A DNA stretch of 38,132 nucleotides from Rhodospirillaceae bacterium (lineage in GTDB: Bacteria > Pseudomonadota > Alphaproteobacteria > GCA-2731375), in NCBI GenBank assembly GCA_002731375.1, contig PCBT01000012.1, forward strand, positions 113,203-151,334. The letters are read 5' to 3'. Made by a program: the position numbers and the translations under genes. Below the pieces are notes generated by a model. That model saw only the letters and a program-made list of their open reading frames with translations. It made no database searches and had not been told where the DNA came from. Of this stretch, positions 1-7,573 are shown one piece after another; within the stretch, counting starts at the first letter, position 1, and every line of letters starts with the position of its first letter.

Positions 1-1
1 C

Positions 2-700
2 CTACCCTTTACCTTGTTCGTGGCCACCAATGCCGTTGACGCCAAGCGGCAGGGTCATATGACCTGGGCGCAGCTGCGGGCTCTGGCAGCGGCGGGCGTC
101 AGCATCGGCAACCATACCGGCAGTCATGCCCACCTACCGGCCACCAGCCAGGATAGTCTGGAGGAGGAGTTGACCCGTTCTAATGCGCGTTTTCGCGCGG
201 AATTGGGATTTGCGCCGAAAATGCTGGCCTATCCTTATGGCGAGTTTGGCCTGCGAGAGAAAAAGGCGGCCCGGGCGGCGGGTTTCATCGCGGCCTTCGG
301 CCAGCATTCAGGTGTCGCCCACAGCGGCGAGGATCTTTATGGCCTGCCCCGTTTTGCCCTGAACGAGCGTTTTGCTGCGGTCGAGCGGTTTCGCCTCGCG
401 GGCAATGGCTTGCCGCTGCCGGTTAGTGACGTACTGCCCGCCGATACGGTATTGCGCGGCAACAATCCGCCGGCTTTTGGCTTTACCGTGGCGGAAAGCA
501 TTGGTAGTCTAAAAACTCTGGCCTGTTTCGCCTCCAATCAAGGTAGCGTTGCGCAACTGGAACGTCTGGGCCGCCGGCGTTTCGAAGTCCGCCTGGAGAA
601 ACCCTTTGCCCCCGGCCAGGGCAGGATCAATTGCACCCTGAAGGCAAAAGACAACCGCTGGCGCTGGTTCGGGACACCGTTCTATATTCCCAAGAAGTAG
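2..700 (+). CDS. Polysaccharide deacetylase family protein, 5' end outside the window
   Basis: This is a NodB-type carbohydrate esterase (CE4) that would remove acyl groups from an envelope or extracellular polysaccharide. The reading frame is open from base 2, with no start codon in a sensible place, so the N-terminus lies upstream of the window. Seen in the protein: the zinc-ligand motif NHTGSHAHL, where the two His of H-T-G-S-H match the CE4 HxxxH motif, and then the barrel-strand motif MLAYPYGEFG. The first metal/catalytic Asp motif (usually TFDD) should lie in the missing part. The last 80 or so residues after the barrel form a beta-rich tail I do not recognise. It converges with the glucosaminidase gene on the other strand. 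Family is confident; substrate is unknown. Confidence 0.85.
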   Translation, partial: LPFTLFVATNAVDAKRQGHMTWAQLRALAAAGVSIGNHTGSHAHLPATSQDSLEEELTRSNARFRAELGFAPKMLAYPYGEFGLREKKAARAAGFIAAFGQHSGVAHSGEDLYGLPRFALNERFAAVERFRLAGNGLPLPVSDVLPADTVLRGNNPPAFGFTVAESIGSLKTLACFASNQGSVAQLERLGRRRFEVRLEKPFAPGQGRINCTLKAKDNRWRWFGTPFYIPKK

Positions 701-767
701 AACTTCCTACACAAGCAGCCACCGTGCATGACAGCGCGCCGCTGCTGTAAAATCAGCCGTGAAAAAT

Positions 768-1853
768 TCAAGATGGCTGACGGCCAGCGCTTGCATCCGT
801 ATCGGCGGGCAGCAACCGCACATCATCGAAGTCATGCAAGCGGTTGGCCCGCATAATCACGCGGATGGTCTTGATGTATTTCTGGCCCCGTTCGGAATAG
901 CGTTCCAAGGCTCCCGTCAACGCATAGCCACTCAATGGTTTGCCACCATCACGTAAGGCCGCTCGTTTGCTGCGCAATGTCTGGTATGCGAAATGAGTGT
1001 TCAAGTTCCAAACGTAGGACCGCACCGAGGTGTACAGGCTGTTGAACGCCTTTACCTCATAGCGCTGCCCCTGTGCGCGGCGTAGAGGCACCAAACCCGC
1101 GCCCTTGCGGAAGGTCCGTTGACCAAACACCGCGTTACCCTGGCGGGCAAAGCGCGAGGTGCCCCAACCGGATTCTTCCGCCCCTTGCGCCAGGGCCAGT
1201 GAGGCGGGGATCACATCAACCCGCCGCCGCAACTCGTCCAGGTCGCCTTTGGGCACCTCGTATTGCGCCGCCAGATGAACAAGGAAGGCCTGTTCGTTTG
1301 GCGACAGATCGTGTTGCTTGTCTCGCCGCGTCAGAAGGGCCAGCATCCGCTGGCGTTCCGCCCGCACCTCTTTGTTGGCGCGCAGGACGAGGGGCAGCAC
1401 GGTCTTGATGAAAATATCCTTGCGCAGCTTGGGCGAGCGCAATTTCGCCAGCTTGGCGGGGAAGCGGCTCAAATATACCGGCGGTACCGCCGTCTTGCCC
1501 CCGCGCAACGCCGCCAAGGACAAATCCAGCAGTTCCTGGCTGTTAAATTGCCGGCCACGGCGCCAATCAAGACGTTGCCTGGGCAGGATCGTTAAGCTGG
1601 CCAGTTGCAAGGGTAGATCCTTGCCCTGATCCAGATGCGGCATTTTCAATGCAGGCATCGACGCGATGGCGCTGATCGCCGGATGAAAAGCGGGCGCCGC
1701 GAACAGATTTATTTCGCTCACGCCGAAGGCCGCACCGTGCGCCATCTTCGCCACGGCTGAAGGCGGCCCGGAAAGAGTTGGGCCCATGAAGACTTGGCCC
1801 GCACAGGCAACAGCAAGCGCGGCGGCCATGACAGCCTGATTTCCAATCTTCAT
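768..1853 (-). CDS. Bax-like glucosaminidase-domain protein, secreted
   Basis: This is a probable peptidoglycan N-acetylglucosaminidase of the Bax/FlgJ-C type, exported to the periplasm. The N-terminus chosen here (MKIGNQAVMAAALAVACAGQ) looks like a signal peptide. The catalytic domain is in the C-terminal half, with the motif AEESGWGTSRFA containing the likely catalytic Glu, followed by GNAVFGQ and a helical end with YSERGQKYI. About 360 aa fits the Bax family. The start is uncertain. ATG 1853 is preceded by AGGA 12 bases upstream; an in-frame ATG at 1865 and a TTG at 1889 have their purine-rich motif almost touching the start. The gene stands alone, with a long AT-richer gap upstream. Confidence 0.8.
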   Translation of the reverse strand: MKIGNQAVMAAALAVACAGQVFMGPTLSGPPSAVAKMAHGAAFGVSEINLFAAPAFHPAISAIASMPALKMPHLDQGKDLPLQLASLTILPRQRLDWRRGRQFNSQELLDLSLAALRGGKTAVPPVYLSRFPAKLAKLRSPKLRKDIFIKTVLPLVLRANKEVRAERQRMLALLTRRDKQHDLSPNEQAFLVHLAAQYEVPKGDLDELRRRVDVIPASLALAQGAEESGWGTSRFARQGNAVFGQRTFRKGAGLVPLRRAQGQRYEVKAFNSLYTSVRSYVWNLNTHFAYQTLRSKRAALRDGGKPLSGYALTGALERYSERGQKYIKTIRVIMRANRLHDFDDVRLLPADTDASAGRQPS

Positions 1854-2018
1854 TATCAACGCCATTCCTGATTGGCGACTAGCCACCAATCCCCTTGCAG
1901 ACCTTGCACACCCAGCCGTTCAAACAATCGTTCGTCGACTATTCGTTTTTTGATCCAGCCCTACCAGTACACTTTGTCCTGGTCGTTACGCTCGTACTTT
2001 TTCTCAAATCTAACCTTT

Positions 2019-2099
2019 TTTAACAGTTTGTTTATACACTGTTTGCTATCGTCCCAGTTGAGTGCCGAAGTGTTTCCAAATTCCGGGCTGTTTAACAGT
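2019..2099. repeat. Cluster of AACAGT half-sites, direct and inverted
   Basis: TTTAACAGT occurs exactly at 2019-2027 and again at 2091-2099. The inverse ACTGTT lies at 2038-2043, and the second copy sits in the palindrome CTGTTTAACAG (2088-2098). The arrangement resembles operator half-sites for a dimeric regulator upstream of the glucosaminidase gene. That reading is inference; the repeats are seen. Confidence 0.4.
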
Positions 2100-2261
2100 C
2101 CTTAATCACGATTTAGCGGAGCCAGTTAGGGAAATTTTAAATTTTTTCGTCGGTTCTTCTGGGTTTTTGACGCATAAACCCAATTAAATAGGATCAAACG
2201 CCACGCCGGTTTCCGGCGGCCTGACTAGCCATTCTAGCCAGCTTTTTTGCTTCTTCGGACC

Positions 2262-2293
2262 CTTGATTACGCTAAAATCACTAAATAATCAAG
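2262..2293. repeat. 8-bp inverted repeat in the gap
   Basis: CTTGATTA (2262-2269) and TAATCAAG (2286-2293) are perfect inverted arms around a 16-base AT-rich centre. It could be a weak hairpin or a protein-binding site. There is no T-tract that would make it a standard terminator. Confidence 0.35.
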
Positions 2294-2414
2294 CTAACTC
2301 GTGCGGCGTTGTTAACGGATTCATTGGCGCTCAAAGCAAATGCGTCTAATGCAAACCATACATCATCAGAATTAACCTCCGCTAGTTGTGTCCATGGTTC
2401 GCCAGCGCATTTCA

Positions 2415-2990
2415 TCAAACCGCGCGAACTTCCGTTACCTCTGGGATGAAGTGCAACAGCATTCTTTCGATGCCGTTTTTTAGGGTAATGGTCGCGCTGG
2501 GGCAGCCGGCGCAGGCGCCGCGCATATGAAGATAAACCACGCCCTCTTCAAAGGAATGAAAGACAATATCGCCGCCATCCTGGGCCACCACGGGCCGCAC
2601 GCGGGTTTCCAGCAGCTCATTGATTTGCGCCACCACCTCACCATCGGCCCCAGGCTCTCCCTGGTCTCCGCCGGTACTGGCAGGCGCCTCCTTATCTTCC
2701 AATAAAACATTGATTATAACTGGTAATCCCTGGCTGAAATGGGCCATCAATGCGCCAAGGATCAATGGCTTTAGTTGAAACCATTCGGCCTCCCCCTTGG
2801 TTACCGAAACAAAATCCTGGCCCAGGAATACCCCGTCCACCCCATCAATTGCGAACAGGCTCTGTGCCAGGGGGGAGGCCTGCGCCTCCGCCTCGCCGCG
2901 ATAGTCAAAGGTGCCTGAGGGCAGCACGGTTATTCCGGGCAGAAATCTCAAGGTTTCAGGATTTGGTGTAGATTCGGTTTGAATAAACAT
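2415..2990 (-). CDS. NifU-family iron-sulfur cluster carrier (Nfu type)
   Basis: This is an Fe-S scaffold/carrier that passes clusters to cytoplasmic apo-proteins. The N-terminal Nfu domain opens with the standard MFIQTESTPNP and covers about residues 1-90. The C-terminal NifU domain (about 115-191) carries CAGCPS, the CxxC cluster-binding pair. The start at 2990 was chosen because MFIQTE is the usual N-terminus of the family; an in-frame extension of nine residues upstream (MTRQQRGSE) is not typical. The 191-aa length is normal. The gene follows ada on the same strand after 161 bases in which I see only a 30-codon open frame and no recognisable gene. Confidence 0.92.
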   Translation of the reverse strand: MFIQTESTPNPETLRFLPGITVLPSGTFDYRGEAEAQASPLAQSLFAIDGVDGVFLGQDFVSVTKGEAEWFQLKPLILGALMAHFSQGLPVIINVLLEDKEAPASTGGDQGEPGADGEVVAQINELLETRVRPVVAQDGGDIVFHSFEEGVVYLHMRGACAGCPSATITLKNGIERMLLHFIPEVTEVRAV

Positions 2991-3151
2991 TTCGCTGCCC
3001 CGTTGCTGCCTCGTCACTGGACCGTCGCCGGCCTTGATACTGGTCCCCGCCAGTCAGGCCCCTTGATTAGGACAGCCCAGCCTGCCGCCGTCAAGGCGAA
3101 GCACATGCGGCGAATGGTCGCCGTATCGCACCCGCACGGTGCCGAAATAAT

Positions 3152-4255
3152 TCATCCAGCCTGTTCGCGCCGTTGGCGCTCCTCCCGCTCCGCCGCGATC
3201 AGCGCCGCCTTGCGCTTCAGTCCCCAGCGATAGCCGCCTAGGCCGCCGTCGCCGCGCACAACCCGGTGGCAGGGAATAATCAAGGATACCGGGTTGGTGG
3301 CGCAGCCCCGGGCCACGGCGCGCCGGGCCGTGGCCTTGCCGCTGATCTGTTCGGCCAATTCACTGTAGGTGCGCGTTACGCCTGCCGGAATTTGCATCAA
3401 TTCCTGCCAAACCCGGCGTTGAAAGGCGGTGCCTTGCACATCGAGGGGCAGATTGGGATGGGGTATCGCACCTTCCAGATAGGCCACCACCGTGCGCACC
3501 CAATCCCCCAGCACGATCTCGTCCGCGACGATTTCAGCCAGGGGATATTCCCGGTGCAATTCGGCGATCAGATGCGCATCCTCGCCCAGGGACAGGAAAC
3601 AGACGCCCCGTTCGGTCGCCGCCACCATCAGACGGCCCAGGGGTGATGGGGTAATGGTATAGCCCATGCGCGCGCCCTTACCGCCCTTGGCATAGCTGGC
3701 CGGTGTCATGCCCAACTGGCTGTTGGAGCGTTCATACAGGCGCGAGGCGGCGCCATAGCCTGCGTCATACATGGCGTTGGTTACGCTTTCGCCCTGTTTC
3801 AGACCGGCTTTCAGGCGCGAGAGGCGGCGGGCATCGCCATATTGTGCTGGCGTCACGCCCAGCAGACGCTTGAAGGTGCGTTGCAGATGATGCGGGCTGC
3901 CGCCGACCCGCTCGGCGATGGCCGCCAACGAGGGGCTGCCGTCGGCGCCCAACTCCAACTCCTGCTCTATGAAGCCGCAGATCTCCCGTACCTTTTGCAC
4001 GGCCGCATCTGAACTGACGCTCTCCGTCGGTTTGCAGCGTTTGCAGGGGCGGAAGCCTTCCTGTTCGGCGGCCTCGGGCAGATCGAAAAAACGTACATTG
4101 CGGCGTAGGGGCCGGCGCGAGGCGCAGGTCGGGCGGCAGTAGATGCCGGTGGAGGTCACGGCGTAGACGAAGCGGCCATCGGCGGTGCCATCGCGCCCCT
4201 GTACGGCTTGCCAGCGGCTTTGATCGGTCATGGTGCTGTTCCTTTTCTCTGTCAT
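3152..4255 (-). CDS. ada: Ada: methylphosphotriester/O6-methylguanine methyltransferase and activator
   Basis: This protein takes methyl groups from DNA in a suicide reaction and switches on the adaptive response. Domains in order: the N-terminal Zn domain with C40, C44, C71 and C74, at the same spacing as C38/C42/C69/C72 of E. coli Ada, C40 being the expected phosphotriester acceptor; an AraC-type helix-turn-helix at about 85-190; and a C-terminal MGMT domain with the active-site motif IPCHRVV (C329). Its 367 aa is full length. The start at 4255 has a strong Shine-Dalgarno (AGGGAGG, 6 bases upstream). A second candidate, ATG 4231, also has AAAGGAA before it; it would give 359 aa. The gene is transcribed away from the VOC/enoyl-CoA hydratase operon. 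Confidence 0.95.
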   Translation of the reverse strand: MTEKRNSTMTDQSRWQAVQGRDGTADGRFVYAVTSTGIYCRPTCASRRPLRRNVRFFDLPEAAEQEGFRPCKRCKPTESVSSDAAVQKVREICGFIEQELELGADGSPSLAAIAERVGGSPHHLQRTFKRLLGVTPAQYGDARRLSRLKAGLKQGESVTNAMYDAGYGAASRLYERSNSQLGMTPASYAKGGKGARMGYTITPSPLGRLMVAATERGVCFLSLGEDAHLIAELHREYPLAEIVADEIVLGDWVRTVVAYLEGAIPHPNLPLDVQGTAFQRRVWQELMQIPAGVTRTYSELAEQISGKATARRAVARGCATNPVSLIIPCHRVVRGDGGLGGYRWGLKRKAALIAAEREERQRREQAG

Positions 4256-4302
4256 CAACATCCTCCCTTTTAGAAAGCCCGGCAAAATGCCGCTATCCGC
4301 CA

Positions 4303-4320
4303 CTTGCGCTCGATATTATA
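4303..4320 (-). promoter_or_regulatory. Possible ada promoter: TATAAT with Ada-box-like AGCGCAAG
   Basis: On the minus strand a perfect TATAAT (4320-4315) lies about 60 bases upstream of the ada start. AGCGCAAG (4310-4303) follows it and matches the core of the known Ada box (AAAGCGCA). There is no good -35, as is usual for activated promoters. The box lies downstream of the -10 here, which is not the E. coli layout, so the role is uncertain. Confidence 0.35.
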
Positions 4321-4365
4321 GTTTAACCCGTACCGGAGTGCATTTGTTGGAACAGGATTGCCGTG

Positions 4366-5235
4366 ATGTTGAAAAGAGTTGACCGGGTGCAAATCGCCGT
4401 ACCTGACCGCACCGCCGCCGTTGAACGCTGGGCCGCCCTGCTGGGCGCCGAGATGGAGGGCGAGGACCGCGTCGACGTCCTGGGTGCAAGGCGCAGCCGT
4501 CTGCGCCTGGGCACGGGCTATATCGAAATATTGCAGCCCGACGGCACGGGCGCTGTGGCCGATGCCATTGCCCAGCGCGGCGGCGGCCATCTGTTCGCCG
4601 CCGGTCTGTCGACCGGCGATGTCACCGCCTTGGCCGCGCATCTGGACAGTAGGGGCGTTGCCGTCACAAGCGAGAACGGCCAAGCCTACGTTGATCCCGG
4701 CAGCACAGGTGTCCCTGGTCTGCGCGCCGTGTTGAGCACGGAGGAAAAGCTTCCGTCTGTTGGCGCCATCGCTTTTCTTTATGAGGCAACCTTGCTGATT
4801 GATGACCCGGCGGCTGCCGTTGCACGCTGTGCCGATATATTTGCCCTTGATGCGGATATCTTCGTGCCCATCGGCTCGGAGGAATTCGGCTATGACGGCA
4901 GCCTGACCCTGTTTCAGCCGAACCAGCTGTTTCGCTTCGAAATCATCACCCCGACGGATGCCGCCAAGACCCTGGGCCGCTTTTTTGCCAGAACGGGGCC
5001 GAGTTATTACATGTCGTTCGCCGAATGTGGACAATTGGACCTGGTCGCGGAACGGGCCCGCGAACGTGGCGACAGCTTCACGCCGGTGCCTTCGCCCAAC
5101 GCCAAAGACAACGGTGCGGCGGAAACAATCTTTCTGCATCCACCGGCCTTGGGCGGCATGATGTTGGGACTATCACGGCCAAGCCTGGCCTGGCGCTGGT
5201 CCGGCGCCCCTGAACGCGTGGAGGCGATGTCATGA
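4366..5235 (+). CDS. VOC-superfamily (glyoxalase/dioxygenase fold) protein
   Basis: A 289-aa protein with two VOC modules, one in each half. The first begins MLKRVDRVQIAVPD, giving the first metal-ligand position of the fold as Q rather than the common H; GYIEILQP supplies a Glu at the usual second ligand position. The second module starts near SVGAIAFLYEATLLIDDP. With the standard His ligand absent, glyoxalase I activity is not assured, and substrate cannot be read from the sequence. ATG 4366 has AGGA at a good distance; a GTG one codon earlier is the alternative. Its stop overlaps the start of the enoyl-CoA hydratase by 4 bp (ATGA), so the two are translated together and probably act on one CoA-linked or acyl substrate. 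Confidence 0.75.
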   Translation: MLKRVDRVQIAVPDRTAAVERWAALLGAEMEGEDRVDVLGARRSRLRLGTGYIEILQPDGTGAVADAIAQRGGGHLFAAGLSTGDVTALAAHLDSRGVAVTSENGQAYVDPGSTGVPGLRAVLSTEEKLPSVGAIAFLYEATLLIDDPAAAVARCADIFALDADIFVPIGSEEFGYDGSLTLFQPNQLFRFEIITPTDAAKTLGRFFARTGPSYYMSFAECGQLDLVAERARERGDSFTPVPSPNAKDNGAAETIFLHPPALGGMMLGLSRPSLAWRWSGAPERVEAMS

Positions 5236-6014
5236 GTGAATTTGTCAAAATCAAGGATAGAAACCGCGTCCGCCTGTTGACCCTGAACCGGCCGGAAGCG
5301 CTAAATTCCTTCAACGACGATGTCTATGATGCCGTGACGGCGGCGCTGCAGGAAGCGGCGGCGGATCCCGATCTGGCCGTTGTTGTGATCACCGGCCAGG
5401 ACAGGGCCTTTTCCTCGGGCCAGGATCTGGGTGAACTGGGCAATCCGCGGGTTCATGACGATGGCCGGCGTCATGGCTTCCAGCCGTTCATCGAGGTGGT
5501 GGAGGCATTTCCCAAACCCTTGATCGCCGCCGTCAATGGTATTGGCGTGGGTATCGGCCTGACCTTGCTGCCCCATTGCGATCTGGTTCTGATGGCCGAG
5601 GACGCCCGCCTGAAAGCGCCTTTTGTAGATCTTGGCGTCACCACCGAGGCGGGCAGCAGCTTCCTCTTGCCGGCCATGATCGGCTGGGCCGCGACGGCGC
5701 ATATTCTATATACCGCGCCCTGGATCGATGCGGATTATGCGGTGGAAATCGGCCTGGCCTGGCGACAGGTACCGGACGAGCAGCTGATGGAGGAAACCAT
5801 GGAGATGGCCGAATTCATCGCGCAAAAACCCATCCCCTCCCTGGTCGCGACCAAGCAGCTGTTGTTGGCCGCTCGCCTGGATGCGACCCGCCAGGCCCGT
5901 GGGCGGGAGAACGAGGCCTTTGGCCGCCTGGTCGGCGCCCCGGCCAACCGGGAGGCCATTGCCGCGTTCAAGGAGAAACGGCCGGCGAATTTCACCAAGC
6001 TGCCGGCTGAATAG
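5232..6014 (+). CDS. Enoyl-CoA hydratase/isomerase family protein
   Basis: A crotonase-fold enzyme of 260 aa, the usual length. Seen: the opening LLTLNRPEALNSF; the oxyanion-hole segment AFSSGQDL; the second oxyanion strand with AVNGIGVGIGLTL; and PFVDLGVTTEAGSSFLLP, where the Glu is a candidate acid/base. The family covers hydratases, isomerases and thioester hydrolases, and the true reaction cannot be fixed from sequence. It is the second gene of an operon with the VOC protein (4-bp overlap) and ends 8 bases from the convergent MFS gene. Confidence 0.9.
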   Translation: MSEFVKIKDRNRVRLLTLNRPEALNSFNDDVYDAVTAALQEAAADPDLAVVVITGQDRAFSSGQDLGELGNPRVHDDGRRHGFQPFIEVVEAFPKPLIAAVNGIGVGIGLTLLPHCDLVLMAEDARLKAPFVDLGVTTEAGSSFLLPAMIGWAATAHILYTAPWIDADYAVEIGLAWRQVPDEQLMEETMEMAEFIAQKPIPSLVATKQLLLAARLDATRQARGRENEAFGRLVGAPANREAIAAFKEKRPANFTKLPAE

Positions 6015-6022
6015 GAAACGCC

Positions 6023-7264
6023 TTAGGGTTCCGCCGTCTCCGTCTTGGCCGACAGGGGCAGCAGCACCAGGGCCAGGTTGGCCGTCAACAGGCCACCGGC
6101 CAGGAAATAAAACACTGATACCAGGCCCCAGGTATCGGCGATCATGCCGCCCACGATCGGCGCCGTGGTGGCCAGGATCGCCTGGCTGCCGAACATCAAC
6201 GAGGTGGCGGAACCGCCCAGGTTTGGCGGTGTCAGGTCCATCATCCAGGAGTGGATTACCGGACGCACCGCGAATAGGACAAAGCCCAGCACCGAAATGC
6301 CGGCAACAAAAACCTCCGTGTTGCCGATCAACACCAACGAGGCGACGACGACGGTGGAGGCGGACAGGCCCGCCAGGACGATGGGCCGGCGCCCGATCCG
6401 GTCCGACCAGGCCCCCGCGATGGGCGCGGCGACCACGCCCGAGGCCTGCATCGCCGCCAGGGCCGCGCCCAGATACAGCGGACCGGCGCCCAGGTCGTTG
6501 CTCAGATACAAGGGCAGGAAAGCCAGCAGGCCGGCCTGGGTCATGGTGCGCAGGGCGGCCACCAGGCACAGGCTCAACACGGAGCGGTCCCGGACCAGGG
6601 CCGTCAGGCCGCGCCAATAGGCCGCCAGGCTCATGCCCTCGCTAGAACTGGCGCCGCCTCCGCCGTCCTGGCGTTGCGCCGTGCTGCGCGGCAAGGCGAT
6701 GAACAGTATCAGGGCCACGGCCAGGGTGGGCACGCAGGCGGCCATGGCGGCCTGGGGCCAGCTCAACCACAACAGGGCGGCGCCGATGGCAAGCGGTGCC
6801 AGGGCGTCGCCGCCATTGGCGCCCAGGGCGTGGATCGACAGGGCATAGCCGCGGGTTTCGGGAAAGCGGCGGGACAGATACGAGATAGCGGCCGGGTGCC
6901 ACAGATTATTGGTACAGCCAATTAGAACCACCAGGGGCAACAGGCCCCAAACCCCATGTGCGGTGCTAAAGCCGCCCATGGCCAGGGCGCCGATGCTCAA
7001 TGAAGCGACCAGGATCGGGACCCGCCGCCCCGTGACATCCACCACCAGGCCGGAGAATAAATTCGTGCCGAACGAGCTCATGTGCACGGCGGAGACCAAC
7101 AGCCCCGCCTCGGTGTAGCTGAGTTCCAATTGCCGGGCGATAAAAGGTAACAGGATATAGAAGGTGCCCAACAGCCAGTGCGTGGCGCCATGGCCCATGC
7201 CGACCAGCACGATCGGGCCCTGTTCGCGCCAATGCAGGCCGGTCAGGCGTTGAACTACGGACAT
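6023..7264 (-). CDS. MFS transporter
   Basis: A 413-aa inner-membrane carrier of the major facilitator superfamily, with about twelve hydrophobic segments. Seen: a first helix region with GMGHGATHWLLGTFYILLP, the loop 2-3 signature region GLVVDVTGRRVP, and the matching loop 8-9 motif GAWSDRIGRRPIV in the second half. The arrangement resembles the Fsr/fosmidomycin-efflux and organic-acid groups, but substrate is unknown. The start ATG at 7264 has only a weak ribosome site. It is transcribed toward the enoyl-CoA hydratase operon and away from the tRNA. Confidence 0.88.
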   Translation of the reverse strand: MSVVQRLTGLHWREQGPIVLVGMGHGATHWLLGTFYILLPFIARQLELSYTEAGLLVSAVHMSSFGTNLFSGLVVDVTGRRVPILVASLSIGALAMGGFSTAHGVWGLLPLVVLIGCTNNLWHPAAISYLSRRFPETRGYALSIHALGANGGDALAPLAIGAALLWLSWPQAAMAACVPTLAVALILFIALPRSTAQRQDGGGGASSSEGMSLAAYWRGLTALVRDRSVLSLCLVAALRTMTQAGLLAFLPLYLSNDLGAGPLYLGAALAAMQASGVVAAPIAGAWSDRIGRRPIVLAGLSASTVVVASLVLIGNTEVFVAGISVLGFVLFAVRPVIHSWMMDLTPPNLGGSATSLMFGSQAILATTAPIVGGMIADTWGLVSVFYFLAGGLLTANLALVLLPLSAKTETAEP

Positions 7265-7404
7265 ATGCGGGCTGCTCTCGACAATTGCGGGGCGGAGGAT
7301 TCGCCACGATCATCGCATACCTTGGCGATAGGCGAAACCGAGGCCCAAATTCCGGTCCTGGTTCCAGGCCCAAATCATATTGCAAATCGTCGCGGCCCGG
7401 CCTA

Positions 7405-7431
7405 TTGTCCCGCCGCCTTTCGGGCTATAAT
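7405..7431 (+). promoter_or_regulatory. Promoter of the tRNA-Thr gene
   Basis: A perfect -10 hexamer TATAAT (7426-7431) ends 10 bases before the tRNA. TTGTCC at 7405-7410 is the likely -35, with a short 15-base spacer. TATTGT at 7403-7408 would give 17. The transcript would start just before the mature tRNA. Confidence 0.6.
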
Positions 7432-7441
7432 ACAGCCTCAC

Positions 7442-7517
7442 GCCGCCTTAGCTCAGTTGGTAGAGCATCGCATTCGTAATGCGGAGGTCGGGTGTTCGAG
7501 TCACCCAGGCGGCACCA
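7442..7517 (+). tRNA. tRNA-Thr (anticodon CGU)
   Basis: All arms pair. The acceptor is GCCGCCT (7442-7448) with AGGCGGC (7507-7513). The D arm is 7451-7466. The anticodon stem is 7468-7472 with 7480-7484 around the loop TTCGTAA, so the anticodon CGT lies at 7475-7477 and reads ACG. The T stem GGGTG/CACCC (7490-7494/7502-7506) holds the loop TTCGAGT. Discriminator A7514 is followed by an encoded CCA. Total 76 bases. No integrase gene or duplicated tRNA 3' end is seen near it, so it does not appear to be an occupied attachment site. Confidence 0.97.
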
Positions 7518-7573
7518 CATCTTTCTTCTGGTGATATTTTCAGCGCCGGATGCGGCATGCGGAGGGCACGTCC

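Larger units (their letters stand above)
1854..2414. other. Long AT-richer non-coding gap with short repeats
   Basis: No convincing gene is found here. The only open frame (1872-2105, plus strand) is a Ser/Phe-rich string with no domain and no ribosome site. Base composition is visibly lower in G+C than the flanking genes. It contains T-runs, the AACAGT-type repeats and an 8-bp inverted repeat listed separately, and GCCGG-TTT-CCGGC near 2204. The gap lies upstream of the minus-strand glucosaminidase gene and downstream of the minus-strand Nfu gene, so it probably carries the glucosaminidase promoter and the end of the Nfu transcript. I could not pick out a clear -35/-10 pair. Confidence 0.6.

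Noticed and set aside
3018-3151. Small minus-strand open frame (about 30 codons) between ada and the Nfu gene
   Set aside because: No ribosome site, signal peptide or similarity was seen. The length is within chance for GC-rich DNA.
4270-5139. 289-codon open frame on the minus strand opposite the VOC gene
   Set aside because: The translation is low-complexity Gln/Gly/Arg-rich without domain pattern. The plus strand carries a clear VOC protein with a ribosome site and a coupled downstream gene. It is a high-GC shadow frame.
7442-7517. tRNA-Thr as the attachment site of a genomic island
   Set aside because: There is no integrase, no duplicated tRNA end and no change in gene content that starts at the tRNA.
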